Numbered from the stretch's first letter, positions 33,137 through 42,866 are shown. The stretch: DNA of 64,000 bases from Flammeovirga yaeyamensis (GCF_018736045.1 NZ_CP076132.1:424001-488000); one strand, 5' to 3'. Notes: generated by a model not told the origin, from the sequence alone. Translations and numbers: made by a program.

Positions 33137-34306
33137 ATGAAAAAAATTGCATTTATTCCTGTACGCGGAGGTAGTAAATCAATACCCAAAAAAAATATTA
33201 AGTCATTCTGTGGTAAACCATTGGTGTATTGGACAGCTTTAGCTGCACAAGAATCAAGTTCTATTGATGAGGTAATTATTGCTACAGATAGTGATGAAAT
33301 AAAAGAAGTTGTAGAACAGTTTAACTTTTCTAAGTTGAAAGTTTATGGACGTTCTGAAAAGAATGCTCAAGATCAATCTTCAACAGAGAGTGTTATACTT
33401 GAGTATTTGGAGAAGAATAATGAGATAAAGGATACCGATCAATTTATTTTAATTCAGGCTACTTCTCCTTTTTTATCGTCATTAGATTTAACTAATGGAA
33501 TAAATAAATTAAAAGAGTCAGGTAAGGATTCCTTATTAAGTTGTTCTCAAGTTAAGAGATTCTTTTGGTCTGGTGAAGGAGTTCCTTTAAACTACGACTA
33601 TAATAATAGACCTCGAAGACAAGATTTTGATGGTACATATATTGAAAATGGAGCCTTCTATATCAATTCTGTTGGAAATATAAAGAAACACAAAAATAGG
33701 TTAAGTGGGAATATTTGTGTTTATGAAATGCCTGAATATACCATGACTGAGATTGATGAACCAGATGATTGGTTCATAGCGGAACACTTAATGAAAAAAT
33801 ACTCTTCTGATATTTTACAATCTATACCTCTGGAAAATAAAGAGGGGGTAAAACTATTTTTATCTGATGTTGATGGTGTATTAACTGATGCAGGAATGTA
33901 TTACTCTGAATCAGGTGATGAGTTGAAAAAGTTCAATACGCATGACGGAATGGCTTTTCAATTATTAAGCGAACAAGGGATAAAAACAGGTATAGTTACC
34001 TCAGAGAATACAAAAATTGTAGAGAGGAGAGCTAAAAAAATGAAAATAGACTTCCTTTACCAAGGAAAGAAACATGGAGGTAAATTAAATTCAGCTAAAG
34101 AAATTTGTAAGGAGCTAGGTATTTCTTTACAAGAAGTCGCTTATATCGGTGACGATATCAATTGTTTTGAACTACTATCAAGTGTAGGTTTAGCTGCTTG
34201 TCCTTCTAATGCTACTGATAAAATTAAAAATATACCCAATATCATTCAACTTGAAAAAGCTGGAGGGGAAGGTGCTGTTAGAGAGTTTGTTAACAAGATA
34301 ATATGA
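33137..34306 (+). CDS. Fused CMP-nonulosonate synthetase and KdsC-type HAD phosphatase
   Basis: A 389-residue two-domain enzyme. Residues 1-225 are a cytidylyltransferase of the NeuA/KdsB type with the donor loop IPVRGGSKSIPKKN (7-20), ATDSDEI near 49-55 and NGAFYI near 171-176. Residues about 238-389 are a HAD phosphatase of the KdsC/YrbI group: nucleophile and acid D244 and D246 in SDVDGVLTD, TSEN near 288-291 and GDD near 338-340 (here GDDINCFE, with Cys in place of the usual Asp). The fusion implies a 9-phosphate nonulosonate that is dephosphorylated and then activated with CMP. It overlaps the next gene by four bases. Confidence 0.9.
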   Translation: MKKIAFIPVRGGSKSIPKKNIKSFCGKPLVYWTALAAQESSSIDEVIIATDSDEIKEVVEQFNFSKLKVYGRSEKNAQDQSSTESVILEYLEKNNEIKDTDQFILIQATSPFLSSLDLTNGINKLKESGKDSLLSCSQVKRFFWSGEGVPLNYDYNNRPRRQDFDGTYIENGAFYINSVGNIKKHKNRLSGNICVYEMPEYTMTEIDEPDDWFIAEHLMKKYSSDILQSIPLENKEGVKLFLSDVDGVLTDAGMYYSESGDELKKFNTHDGMAFQLLSEQGIKTGIVTSENTKIVERRAKKMKIDFLYQGKKHGGKLNSAKEICKELGISLQEVAYIGDDINCFELLSSVGLAACPSNATDKIKNIPNIIQLEKAGGEGAVREFVNKII

Positions 34307-35514
34307 AAAAAATAATTTTAAGATTAAAGAACTTAATATTTAACCTGGGTTCTTTAGCTGTAATATTTCCAATTTTCTTAATGAAAGATTTTTTATCTTC
34401 AAAAAAACAATCTGTCAGCATCAACAAGATCACTTGGTTTGGAGCTTATGGAAATGGAAATTTAGGCGATGATTTAATTTTTTATTCGCTAAAAAGATTA
34501 CTAAATAAGAATGATATTGAGATTAATCTCTCTATAAGGGATTTTGAAAAGGCTAAGAATTATGGGGTTCAACTATTTTCTAAAGGTGAGCAGTTTTTTG
34601 ATTTTTGGTCTTATAAAAAAAGAATTAAAGAATGTGATGCAGTATTCTTAGGGGGAGGAGGTTTACTCGAATATTATTACCCAAGTAAACAAGCCTATAG
34701 AATGCTTTTAATTTATTTATGCCCGTTGATGTTGGCTAGAATTTATGGAAAACCATCTTACGTAGTGGGAATGGGTGTCAATTCAGATAAAATTCAAAAT
34801 TCATTTTTTAGATTTATTTATCGTTCTATTTTGTCTTCATGTAAGTTAATTATTACAAGAGATGAAAAGTCGAAAAACGGTTTGATAGGAAACGGTGTTG
34901 AAACCAATATAATTGCATCTTTTGATCCGGTATTAAGCTTAGATTTACCATTGAGAGAACCTTTTGATTCTAATAAAAAAACAATTGGCTTTTTATTATG
35001 GCCTTATTTTTTATGGCCTCACTTCTATGAGAATGCAGAAAGTTTACCGGAATCAAAAAGGAAAAAGCACGAGAATTTTGTAGAGCAGTTACAGCAGTCA
35101 ATAAAGACCTTATCGAAGGAATATAATATTAAGCTTCTGACATTTCATTTTAGCGATACTATTTTGTATAAAGAATTGGAAATGACTTTTGAAGAAAAAG
35201 CTTCTTTAGGAACTTTCTTAAAATCAATAGCACAAGTCGACTTAGTTGTTTCAATGAGGTATCATGGAATAATTACAAGTGTTCTCAATGAAATTCCTGT
35301 CATTTCGATTGATGTGCAACAAAAAATGGATGCTATTATGAGAAATTACGATTTATATAATTACAATATAAAGGTTGATGATTTTTCAAAAGATACTTTG
35401 TTAAGCAAAGTGAAACACATTGAAGACAATAATGTTGATACACTAAAGAAAATACAAGACAAAAACAAAGAGGTAAAACAAAATATAAGGAAGTCTTACT
35501 CTGAAATTCTCTAA
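34303..35514 (+). CDS. Polysaccharide pyruvyltransferase-family protein
   Basis: A 403-residue protein of the WcaK/CsaB family, which adds ketal pyruvate from phosphoenolpyruvate to sugars of surface glycans. The N-terminal strand and loop WFGAYGNGNLGDDLIFYS near 44-61 and the block DAVFLGGGGLLEYY near 112-125 mark the first GT-B-like domain; MRYHGIITSVLNEIPVISI near 318-336 marks the second. A hydrophobic stretch near residues 12-26 may hold it at the membrane. Pyruvyl transfer is the family role, though some members act on other substrates. It overlaps the fusion gene by four bases. Confidence 0.82.
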   Translation: MKKIILRLKNLIFNLGSLAVIFPIFLMKDFLSSKKQSVSINKITWFGAYGNGNLGDDLIFYSLKRLLNKNDIEINLSIRDFEKAKNYGVQLFSKGEQFFDFWSYKKRIKECDAVFLGGGGLLEYYYPSKQAYRMLLIYLCPLMLARIYGKPSYVVGMGVNSDKIQNSFFRFIYRSILSSCKLIITRDEKSKNGLIGNGVETNIIASFDPVLSLDLPLREPFDSNKKTIGFLLWPYFLWPHFYENAESLPESKRKKHENFVEQLQQSIKTLSKEYNIKLLTFHFSDTILYKELEMTFEEKASLGTFLKSIAQVDLVVSMRYHGIITSVLNEIPVISIDVQQKMDAIMRNYDLYNYNIKVDDFSKDTLLSKVKHIEDNNVDTLKKIQDKNKEVKQNIRKSYSEIL

Positions 35515-35516
35515 AT

Positions 35517-36953
35517 ATGAGTGAAGTAAAATCTGTTGCTGGTATAACAGTTTCTAAGTCCTTAAATCAAATAGGAGCTTTAGTTTTTGTTATTTATTTA
35601 GTCAGAATACTTAGTGTTGATGAGTATTCGACATTACGACAGTTTCTATTTTTAGGAGAATTTTGTGCCTCTATTATAGTTTTTGGTTTTGCTGATACCT
35701 TATTTTATTTTGTAGGCAAATATTCAGAAAAGAGTAATAAATTTATAGTTACACTATTCGTTTATTTAGCAATTGCCTCTATCTTATTAATTGTTATATT
35801 AATCTCGATCAAGGGTTTAATTTCCTATGGTTTTGATAATCCGTTATTTTCAAAGTTTTTAATATACTATGTTATAAATATTTTTTATCTAATTTTCTTA
35901 CATTTTGTAACTAGTGTATGTGTACTAAATAAAAAGGTAAATTTACTATTATCTTTCTCGTTGGTCATTTTTGTTTTGAGGATAATTTGCATACTATTCT
36001 TAAATTATATACAACAGGATATAGATGACTTGTTTAAGTATATATTATTGTTTCATTCTTTTATAGGATTATGCTTTTTTATTTTTAGTATATTAATTCT
36101 TCCTCATTTTGACAGTAAAAATATTTTATTGAAGAAGGACGAGCTGAAACATGTACTAGAATTTAATTTACCTATAGGTACTTCAATTTTTGCTAGAAGG
36201 GTATATAATGTATTAGATAAATTTATTATTAGTCTTACTTCAAAAGTAAGCGAGCTGGGAGTATATGTAAATGGTACTCTAGAAGTACCCTTCATTGAAA
36301 ATATCACTGTATCAATTAATTCAGTTTATTTGAAAAAGTTCACTGTATATAAGAGTGAAAATAAAAATGAATTAATTATTAAGGAATGGAGAGAAATAAA
36401 TGCTTTACTTTTTTCAATCTTTTTTCCTGTCTTTTTGGCTCTGTTGTATTATTCTCAAGATATTATTTTATTTGTTTTTACAGATAAGTTTATCGGAAGT
36501 GTTATAATATTTCAGATTTTAACACCTAAAGTTTTATTAAGAGCTTTCCCTATGAGTTGTTTATTGATTCCCATAGGAAAGCAAAATGTAATATTTATAT
36601 CATCAATAATATCTATAATTGTAATATTTATTTTAGGTTTTTTAGGGAGTTATTTTTTAGGATACATTGGGATGTCTATTAGTGTTCTATTTTCATTATT
36701 CACCGTGTTTTTTTATCAATTATATGTGATTAAGAAAGGGTTTTCTATGAAAATAAGTGGATTAATAAATTTCTTACATTACTTGAAAGTAGTTTCCTTA
36801 TCATTAATCAGTTTGATTCCTATTTTAATTATTGAAAATTATTTCGACTTATATTTCATCTTGTCAGGGTGTCTTTTCGTATTGATTTATTTCTTATTAG
36901 GTATCAAATTCAAAATTCTAGATATTAACAAGCTAAAAAAAGTAACAAAATGA
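35517..36953 (+). CDS. Wzx-type polysaccharide flippase (MOP superfamily)
   Basis: A 478-residue inner-membrane protein with about twelve hydrophobic segments spread from residue 12 to 470. The N-terminal VYLVRILSVDEYSTLRQF segment and the mid-protein charged loop (EVPFIENITVSINSVYLKKF near 260-280) fit the RfbX/Wzx group, which flips undecaprenyl-linked repeat units to the periplasm. No direct motif proves the substrate; the single-copy position in the locus makes it the obvious flippase. It overlaps the next gene by four bases (ATGA). Base composition is very AT-rich here. Confidence 0.85.
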   Translation: MSEVKSVAGITVSKSLNQIGALVFVIYLVRILSVDEYSTLRQFLFLGEFCASIIVFGFADTLFYFVGKYSEKSNKFIVTLFVYLAIASILLIVILISIKGLISYGFDNPLFSKFLIYYVINIFYLIFLHFVTSVCVLNKKVNLLLSFSLVIFVLRIICILFLNYIQQDIDDLFKYILLFHSFIGLCFFIFSILILPHFDSKNILLKKDELKHVLEFNLPIGTSIFARRVYNVLDKFIISLTSKVSELGVYVNGTLEVPFIENITVSINSVYLKKFTVYKSENKNELIIKEWREINALLFSIFFPVFLALLYYSQDIILFVFTDKFIGSVIIFQILTPKVLLRAFPMSCLLIPIGKQNVIFISSIISIIVIFILGFLGSYFLGYIGMSISVLFSLFTVFFYQLYVIKKGFSMKISGLINFLHYLKVVSLSLISLIPILIIENYFDLYFILSGCLFVLIYFLLGIKFKILDINKLKKVTK

Positions 36954-38317
36954 AAAAGAACCTGTGTTTTATTTCAAATTTTTACAAAACATTTTTCTTT
37001 GAACAAATTTCTACAAAGTTGGAATCTAAAGGATATTCAATTTTTTGGATTTGTTTTAGTAAAAAGATGTATGATTATTTATCTCAAACTGTAGATTCAA
37101 ATAAGATATTACTTCTTAATAAAGATTTAATTGATAAGAAAAATGCACCTATTGCAGATTATAAATTAAATGAATTAGTAAATGGAGATAGATTCTTAAG
37201 GTATCAGCAAGATTGGTCTTATGACTATCTTAGTAATATCCAAAAACCCATTTACGACTTTATAAAAGATAATAATTTAGATTTTATTTTTGGAGAGGCA
37301 ACACATTCTTATGAGATATTAATTAATAGAATGGTTAATAGATCAAAGGAACTTAATTGTCGTTATTTACACCCTCAATCTGTTCGAATTCCTCATAGAA
37401 GGTTTTTCTTTTTAAATGATGAATTCCAATATGAAATTGAAGGTAGTGATAATATATTAAATTCTAATTGGCAAAGTGAGTATAAGGAAATAGAAGCTAA
37501 GGTACCTGGTAGGGTAAAGCAGGTCGATTTTTCAGTTAAAAAAGAACTTAGCATCAGTGGTCACCTACAAAGAGCTAAAAGGTTTTTTACCAAAGAGAAT
37601 ATTGAATATGATCACCCTAGTGTAATATCTAATGATGCATTGAGGTCACAACATGCAATACAAAATGAAAAAAACAAGTTTGGTTATAAATATATATCAA
37701 CAGACAATATTTCTATCTTAGAGAATAAAAAATTTGTTTTCTTTACCCTTCATATGCAACCTGAAGCATCTGTAGATGTCGTTGGGAACTATTATGATAA
37801 TCAGTTACACATGATTAAACAGGTATGGAAATTTATTCCATCTGATTGGTATATAGTTATTAAGGAGCATTCAAATGCAATAGGAAATAGGTCCAAAGAT
37901 TTCTTTAAGGACTTTAAAAAACATCGAAATGCGATCTTATTGAACGAAACGGAGAGTTCACATGAAGTAATTAAAAAAGCTCAATGTATTTTTTCAATTT
38001 CTGGTACTGTTGCATATGAAGCCGCTTTAATGGGTGTGACATCTTTTACTTTTGCAAATATATTTTTCAATAGGTTAGAGAATTGTCATAAAATTAGCTT
38101 AGAAGATTTTAGGAATTATCCTAACATGGAAGCTTTATTAGAAGCTAAAAAGGATGATAATAAAAATAAGATGAACGTTAAAATCTTTTCTGAATTTATT
38201 TATAAAGTTAGTTTTAATGGAATTGTAGATGCTCCAATAAATTCGGAGGATTGGTTAAATGAAGAGAATTCGGAAATAGTAGCAAATAGTTTTGAGAAGT
38301 TTATCAAACAACAGTAA
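36950..38317 (+). CDS. KpsS/LipB-like capsule glycosyltransferase candidate
   Basis: A 455-residue protein distantly like the Capsule_synth (KpsS/KpsC) group. There is no membrane segment. The C-terminal half shows TLHMQPEASVDVVGNYY near 266-282, WYIVIKEHSNAIG near 304-316 and SISGTVAYEAALMGVTSF near 345-362, the H-P-E / SGT-x-x-E pattern of that group. KpsS and KpsC are CMP-Kdo-using transferases, which makes this a candidate user of the CMP-nonulosonate from the neighbouring fusion gene; this is inference. The N-terminal half (YSIFWICFSKKMYDYL) is unfamiliar. Confidence 0.6.
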   Translation: MKKNLCFISNFYKTFFFEQISTKLESKGYSIFWICFSKKMYDYLSQTVDSNKILLLNKDLIDKKNAPIADYKLNELVNGDRFLRYQQDWSYDYLSNIQKPIYDFIKDNNLDFIFGEATHSYEILINRMVNRSKELNCRYLHPQSVRIPHRRFFFLNDEFQYEIEGSDNILNSNWQSEYKEIEAKVPGRVKQVDFSVKKELSISGHLQRAKRFFTKENIEYDHPSVISNDALRSQHAIQNEKNKFGYKYISTDNISILENKKFVFFTLHMQPEASVDVVGNYYDNQLHMIKQVWKFIPSDWYIVIKEHSNAIGNRSKDFFKDFKKHRNAILLNETESSHEVIKKAQCIFSISGTVAYEAALMGVTSFTFANIFFNRLENCHKISLEDFRNYPNMEALLEAKKDDNKNKMNVKIFSEFIYKVSFNGIVDAPINSEDWLNEENSEIVANSFEKFIKQQ

Positions 38318-39512
38318 TAAGAAATTTCAGATTTCTATAAATAAATTGTTAGTTTCTGTACTCACTTTTACAGTTTCTTTGAGTGGTATAGTTTTATTTA
38401 AAATTGGCTTTAATATTAGACCCGTACATTTATTTCTATTAATAGGAATTTTTAGTGTTAATTTTGCTGCCATACCATTAAATAGAAATTTTTTCAATAA
38501 GAAAATTTCTATTTACTTATTGTTATTTCTATTTATTTGTTTGTTATCAAGTTATAATTCTTATGATATCAAATTATCATTTAAAATGTTTATTGCAATA
38601 GTAGTAAATATTTTATTTTCATTAATTGTATATATAATTATTAAAAAAAATGAAAATATTAGCTCATTTATTTTTTTAGTTAAAACAAATTTAAATTTAA
38701 CATGTTCAGTTATAATTTTTCAATTTATTTTATCTTCTATAGGTCTTTATGAACCAGAACAATATGGGAGTAATGGCTTTTTTAAATTAGGTAGACCAAC
38801 TGCATTTTTTGGAGACCCTGGATGGGTTGCATATTGGTTAATAATTTTAAGTGGAATATTATTTGAGTTTATAAGATTAGGCTTTTTATCTAGAAATTCA
38901 TTGTTTTATTCAACTACCTTACTTTTTTTCGCATTCATAATTAATCAATCTAGAGTGACTATTGCTTTTGTTGTTTTAAATATTATTCTGATTTTATATT
39001 ACGACAAAAGGAGTATTAAATATCTTTTAGTCATTTCATTTATTTCATTATCAGTAATGTTACTAATGTTAGTGTACTTCGACTTTATTGAAATACCTGA
39101 AAACTTATATTATGATATTGTTGACTTATCAAAAAATCCACGATTATATGATGCAAAAAATATATTAACTCAATTTGAAAAATCATATAATTATATTTTA
39201 GGCAACGGGCTTGGTTCATTATCTAGATTAAAATTAATATACCCTTGGAGAAATTATACAAATGCTCACAATGTGGTTATTCTACAAGTAATTAACGATT
39301 TAGGTTTTTTAGGATTGATGATATTTATGTTATTTTTTATGGAGTTATTCAAAATTTTCAAGTCGAGATTTTGTAAAATACTCTTTATAGAAATCATAAT
39401 TTTATTGAACTTTCATAATATATTTCCTTATTTCCAGTTGTTTTGGTTTTTGCTAATATTACTTTTGTGTATTGATAGAGTCTATTGTAAACAAATTAAA
39501 AATTATGAATAA
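38292..39512 (+). CDS. Wzy/WaaL-type O-antigen polymerase or ligase, copy 1
   Basis: A roughly 400-residue integral membrane protein with about ten hydrophobic segments. A periplasmic loop and terminal helix carry the ligase-type motif AHNVVILQVINDLGFLGLM near 345-363, the Wzy_C marker of O-antigen polymerases and ligases. No ATG suits the N-terminus: TTG at 38292 overlaps the previous gene by 26 bases, and TTG at 38346 would give a slightly shorter protein. The start is therefore uncertain. It would join repeat units, or move the chain to its acceptor; a second protein of this type lies two genes downstream. The region is extremely AT-rich. Confidence 0.72.
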   Translation: MRSLSNNSNKKFQISINKLLVSVLTFTVSLSGIVLFKIGFNIRPVHLFLLIGIFSVNFAAIPLNRNFFNKKISIYLLLFLFICLLSSYNSYDIKLSFKMFIAIVVNILFSLIVYIIIKKNENISSFIFLVKTNLNLTCSVIIFQFILSSIGLYEPEQYGSNGFFKLGRPTAFFGDPGWVAYWLIILSGILFEFIRLGFLSRNSLFYSTTLLFFAFIINQSRVTIAFVVLNIILILYYDKRSIKYLLVISFISLSVMLLMLVYFDFIEIPENLYYDIVDLSKNPRLYDAKNILTQFEKSYNYILGNGLGSLSRLKLIYPWRNYTNAHNVVILQVINDLGFLGLMIFMLFFMELFKIFKSRFCKILFIEIIILLNFHNIFPYFQLFWFLLILLLCIDRVYCKQIKNYE

Positions 39513-40617
39513 AGTAATCATTATTGACCCAGTAGGAAGTAAGGCAGGTATGGATTATTATAATGAACACCTTTTAGAAAGTTTACAAAATCAAAAAATT
39601 AATACTTACTTATCATCAAATTATAAAAGTAATTTTGTTGAAAAAAATCTCATGATTTTTTCATCAAAGCATTATAATAAAAAAATTAATAAGATAATTA
39701 ACCTAATAAAAGGTTATTTTATCACCTTATTCTTTATGAAGAAAAATAATATTGATAATTGTATTATACATATTTTTTCATCTGAAATTAAAGATTTTAT
39801 TTTAGTTTTTATAATGAATTTATTTAATATAAAAATCAATCTTATAGCACATGATATATCAGGGTTTACTAAAAATGATAATAAATTTATAAAGACATAT
39901 TTATATAAGATTGCATCTAATATTGTAGTTCATAATAATTTTTCGAAAGAAAAACTATTGAATATTTTGCCTTATATAGATAAAAAGTTACAGGTAATTA
40001 AACATGGAGCATTTACAGATATGTATAATGCGGAATTACATAGAGGAGATTCTTTTGAAACTTTGGGGCTAGACCCTACTAAAAAATATGTTCTTTTTTT
40101 TGGTCAAATAAAAAAAGTAAAAGGACTTGATATATTGATTAAATCATTTTCAAAAATTAATGATGAAAATATTCATCTTATTATAGCAGGTAAAGTTTGG
40201 TATGATGATTTTACAATTTATGACGATTTAATTTCAAAATATCAACTTAAAAAAAGAGTTCATAAAATTATTCGATTTGTTACTGACAATGAACGTGAGC
40301 TTCTGTTTAAAATTAGTAGTTTTGTTGTTTTACCTTACAGGGAAATTTATCAAAGTGGTGTATTACTCATGGCTATGAGTTTAAAGATACCAGTAATTGC
40401 ATCTTCTTTAGTACCTAATAAAGAAGTAATTGAGAATAAGAAAAATGGATTTCTTTTTGATGAAGAAGATGATCTTTCTAAGATTATAATTAAAAATATT
40501 TATAAAGGTAATTTATTAAATGAAATTTCTGAGAATGCTTATCAGACGATGTTGAAAGAGTTTTCTTGGGCAGAAATTGGACAAAAACATGCAGATTATC
40601 TTAAAAGACAAAAATAG
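39505..40617 (+). CDS. GT4-like glycosyltransferase
   Basis: A 370-residue GT-B enzyme, started at MNKVIIIDPVGSKAG with an ATG 33 bases into the longer frame. It overlaps the previous stop by eight bases. The C-terminal GT4 domain is clear: VLFFGQIKKVKGLDILIKSF near 183-202, an IIAGKVWYD strand, and the donor site PYREIYQSGVLLMAMSLKIPVIAS near 276-299 (E-x-x-Q-S-G-type variant of E-x-x-x-x-x-x-E). A retaining transferase adding one sugar of the repeat unit on the cytoplasmic face; the donor is not predictable. Confidence 0.83.
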   Translation: MNKVIIIDPVGSKAGMDYYNEHLLESLQNQKINTYLSSNYKSNFVEKNLMIFSSKHYNKKINKIINLIKGYFITLFFMKKNNIDNCIIHIFSSEIKDFILVFIMNLFNIKINLIAHDISGFTKNDNKFIKTYLYKIASNIVVHNNFSKEKLLNILPYIDKKLQVIKHGAFTDMYNAELHRGDSFETLGLDPTKKYVLFFGQIKKVKGLDILIKSFSKINDENIHLIIAGKVWYDDFTIYDDLISKYQLKKRVHKIIRFVTDNERELLFKISSFVVLPYREIYQSGVLLMAMSLKIPVIASSLVPNKEVIENKKNGFLFDEEDDLSKIIIKNIYKGNLLNEISENAYQTMLKEFSWAEIGQKHADYLKRQK

Positions 40618-41806
40618 GATTGGTGAATTTTTAGTATTGCTATTATTTTTATCATTTTTTTTTGAAAATCATATTTTATCGAAATTCTATATTTTTGTTT
40701 TTATATATTTTATATATTTGAGTAGAAAGAGAAGGTTCAGATTAAATTTTTCTTATGATTTTTTAGTTATTTCCTTATTTGGTTGTTGGCAACTTTTTAC
40801 TTTGTTCTGGAGCGATTCATATAAAGAAGTAGAAACAAAGATATTTTTTGTTTTTAATTTGTTGATATTTTCGCACATACGTATTAATAATTTTACAAAG
40901 CTAGAAAAGTATATAATAATTGTTGTAAACTTAATTAGCTTATGGTTATTGATATTTTCATTTCATACTTATTTGGAAATGAGAGATCCAAGTGTTTTTT
41001 TTTATCATGAATTATCTGAAGTAATTAATTTCAATGCAATTTATTTATCTTTAATTATAGCATCTTCTGTTATATTTTATGTTAGTAACCTGAAATACAC
41101 CCATCACTTACTATATATTATTTTACCCACTATTATAATAATACTTTTGTCATCAAAAAACGTAATAGTTTTATATTTGATAATCTTATTTTATTTTTTA
41201 ATAAAACAATTGTATTTAAAAAAAAGAATTGTTTTCACACTTTTATTTCTTTTAACTTGTCTTATTATAAATTCAAACTTTTTACAAAAAAGGTTCTTAA
41301 ATTTAAAAAAAATTGATTATCACAAAGTCTTATTTGAAGATGATGTGAGAGATATGAAAGTCCCTGATATATCAATTAGATTATTTCAAATTAGAGTTAC
41401 TGGTGAAATTTTAAAAGAGAATCCTAAAATATTTCTTTTTGGTACAGGAATAGGTTCTTCTAAGTTTAAGGAACTTATTCTTCAAAAGTATGATAAATAT
41501 AAGTTGACACATTATAGAAAAACGAATACTTTCATTTCTATCCATAATCAATTCATTTATACACTTTTTGAGTTAGGTGTATTAGGATTATTCCTATTAC
41601 TTTTTACATTTGCTTTTTTTATTCTAAAAGCTATTAAAACCAAAAATACTTTTTTGTTAGTTCTTATGATGATTTTTATGAGTTTATCATTAACAGAAAT
41701 GGTATTAGAAAGGCAAAAAGGAATAATATGTTTTATATTCTTTATTTATATTAGTATCGTAAGAAATCATGAAAATAGCAATATTAGGTACAAGAGGAGT
41801 TCCTAA
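40589..41806 (+). CDS. Wzy/WaaL-type O-antigen polymerase or ligase, copy 2
   Basis: A 405-residue membrane protein with about ten hydrophobic segments, started at the ATG giving MQIILKDKNRIGEFL, which overlaps the GT4 gene by 29 bases. Its late periplasmic loop has SIHNQFIYTLFELGVLGLF near 325-343, the H-x-x-x-L-x-E-x-G-x-x-G-L signature of O-antigen polymerases and ligases. Its similarity to copy 1 is limited to this motif region, so they are not recent duplicates. One may be the polymerase and the other the ligase, or a side-branch polymerase. Confidence 0.78.
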   Translation: MQIILKDKNRIGEFLVLLLFLSFFFENHILSKFYIFVFIYFIYLSRKRRFRLNFSYDFLVISLFGCWQLFTLFWSDSYKEVETKIFFVFNLLIFSHIRINNFTKLEKYIIIVVNLISLWLLIFSFHTYLEMRDPSVFFYHELSEVINFNAIYLSLIIASSVIFYVSNLKYTHHLLYIILPTIIIILLSSKNVIVLYLIILFYFLIKQLYLKKRIVFTLLFLLTCLIINSNFLQKRFLNLKKIDYHKVLFEDDVRDMKVPDISIRLFQIRVTGEILKENPKIFLFGTGIGSSKFKELILQKYDKYKLTHYRKTNTFISIHNQFIYTLFELGVLGLFLLLFTFAFFILKAIKTKNTFLLVLMMIFMSLSLTEMVLERQKGIICFIFFIYISIVRNHENSNIRYKRSS

Positions 41807-42866
41807 CAATCATGGAGGGTTCGAACAATTTGCAGAATATTTGTCAAAATATTTAGTAGATAAAGGTCATGAGACATATGTGTATAACTCACATGATCAC
41901 CCTTATCAAAATTCAGAGTGGAATGGGGTTAAAATTCTTCATAAATATGATCCAGAATTTAAAATTGGTACAGCAGGACAGTTTATATATGATTTTAATT
42001 GTGTAAAAGATGCTCGTAATAGAAACTTTGATATAATATTACAGTTGGGGTATACAAGTAGCTCTATTTGGGGGTGGTACCTTCCCAAAAAGTCAGTTAT
42101 TATCACCAATATGGACGGATTAGAATGGAGGAGAAGTAAGTATTCTCCAAAAGTCCGTAGATTCTTAAAATACGCAGAAAAGTTAGCTATAAATACAAGT
42201 GATTATCTTGTATCAGACTCTGTAGGAATCCAGGAGTATATACATGAAAAATATCAAAAGAAATCAAAATATATTGCCTACGGAGCAAACTTATTTCAAA
42301 ATCCAAATTCCATAATACTAAAAGAATATTCTGTTGAAGAATGTTGCTATAATATGCTAATAGCTAGATTAGAACCTGAAAATAGTATTGAAGTTATTTT
42401 GGATGGAGTTAATGATTCTAATTCAAAATATCCATTTTTGGTTGTAGGCAAGCATAATACTGTTTATGGAGAATATCTAAAAGATAAATATAAGAGCGAT
42501 GAAAGAATTAAATTTTTAGGGGGTATTTATAATATTGATGCTCTAAACAATTTAAGATATTATTCCAATATTTATTTTCATGGTCATACAGTAGGAGGAA
42601 CAAATCCCTCTTTATTAGAAGCTATGGCTTCAAATTCTTTGATTTGCGCCAATAATAATATTTTTAATAAAGCAATTTTAAAATCTGAAGCTCTATATTT
42701 TAATAATAGTAATGATGTTAAAGTGATCCTTGAAAATACAAATAAATCTGATTATCAGGATATTTTAGAAATTAATTGTAATAAAATAATTAATGAATTC
42801 GATTGGGATATTATTAATAAGCATTATCTAGACTATATGGAAGATTGTTTCAAAAAGGGAAAATAA
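41769..42866 (+). CDS. DUF1972/GT4 glycosyltransferase (rhamnosyltransferase-like)
   Basis: A 365-residue GT-B enzyme with an N-terminal DUF1972 domain: KIAILGTRGVPNNHGGFEQFAEYL opens it (in parts GTRGVPNNHGGFE and FAEYL), then QLGYTSS and TNMDGLEWRRSKYS near 113-126, typical of rhamnosyltransferases that act second in capsule assembly (Cps2T-like). The C-terminal donor site is GHTVGGTNPSLLEAMAS near 273-289 with two glutamates. It overlaps the previous gene by 38 bases. dTDP-rhamnose from the rfb genes is a plausible donor, which is inference. Confidence 0.87.
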   Translation: MKIAILGTRGVPNNHGGFEQFAEYLSKYLVDKGHETYVYNSHDHPYQNSEWNGVKILHKYDPEFKIGTAGQFIYDFNCVKDARNRNFDIILQLGYTSSSIWGWYLPKKSVIITNMDGLEWRRSKYSPKVRRFLKYAEKLAINTSDYLVSDSVGIQEYIHEKYQKKSKYIAYGANLFQNPNSIILKEYSVEECCYNMLIARLEPENSIEVILDGVNDSNSKYPFLVVGKHNTVYGEYLKDKYKSDERIKFLGGIYNIDALNNLRYYSNIYFHGHTVGGTNPSLLEAMASNSLICANNNIFNKAILKSEALYFNNSNDVKVILENTNKSDYQDILEINCNKIINEFDWDIINKHYLDYMEDCFKKGK

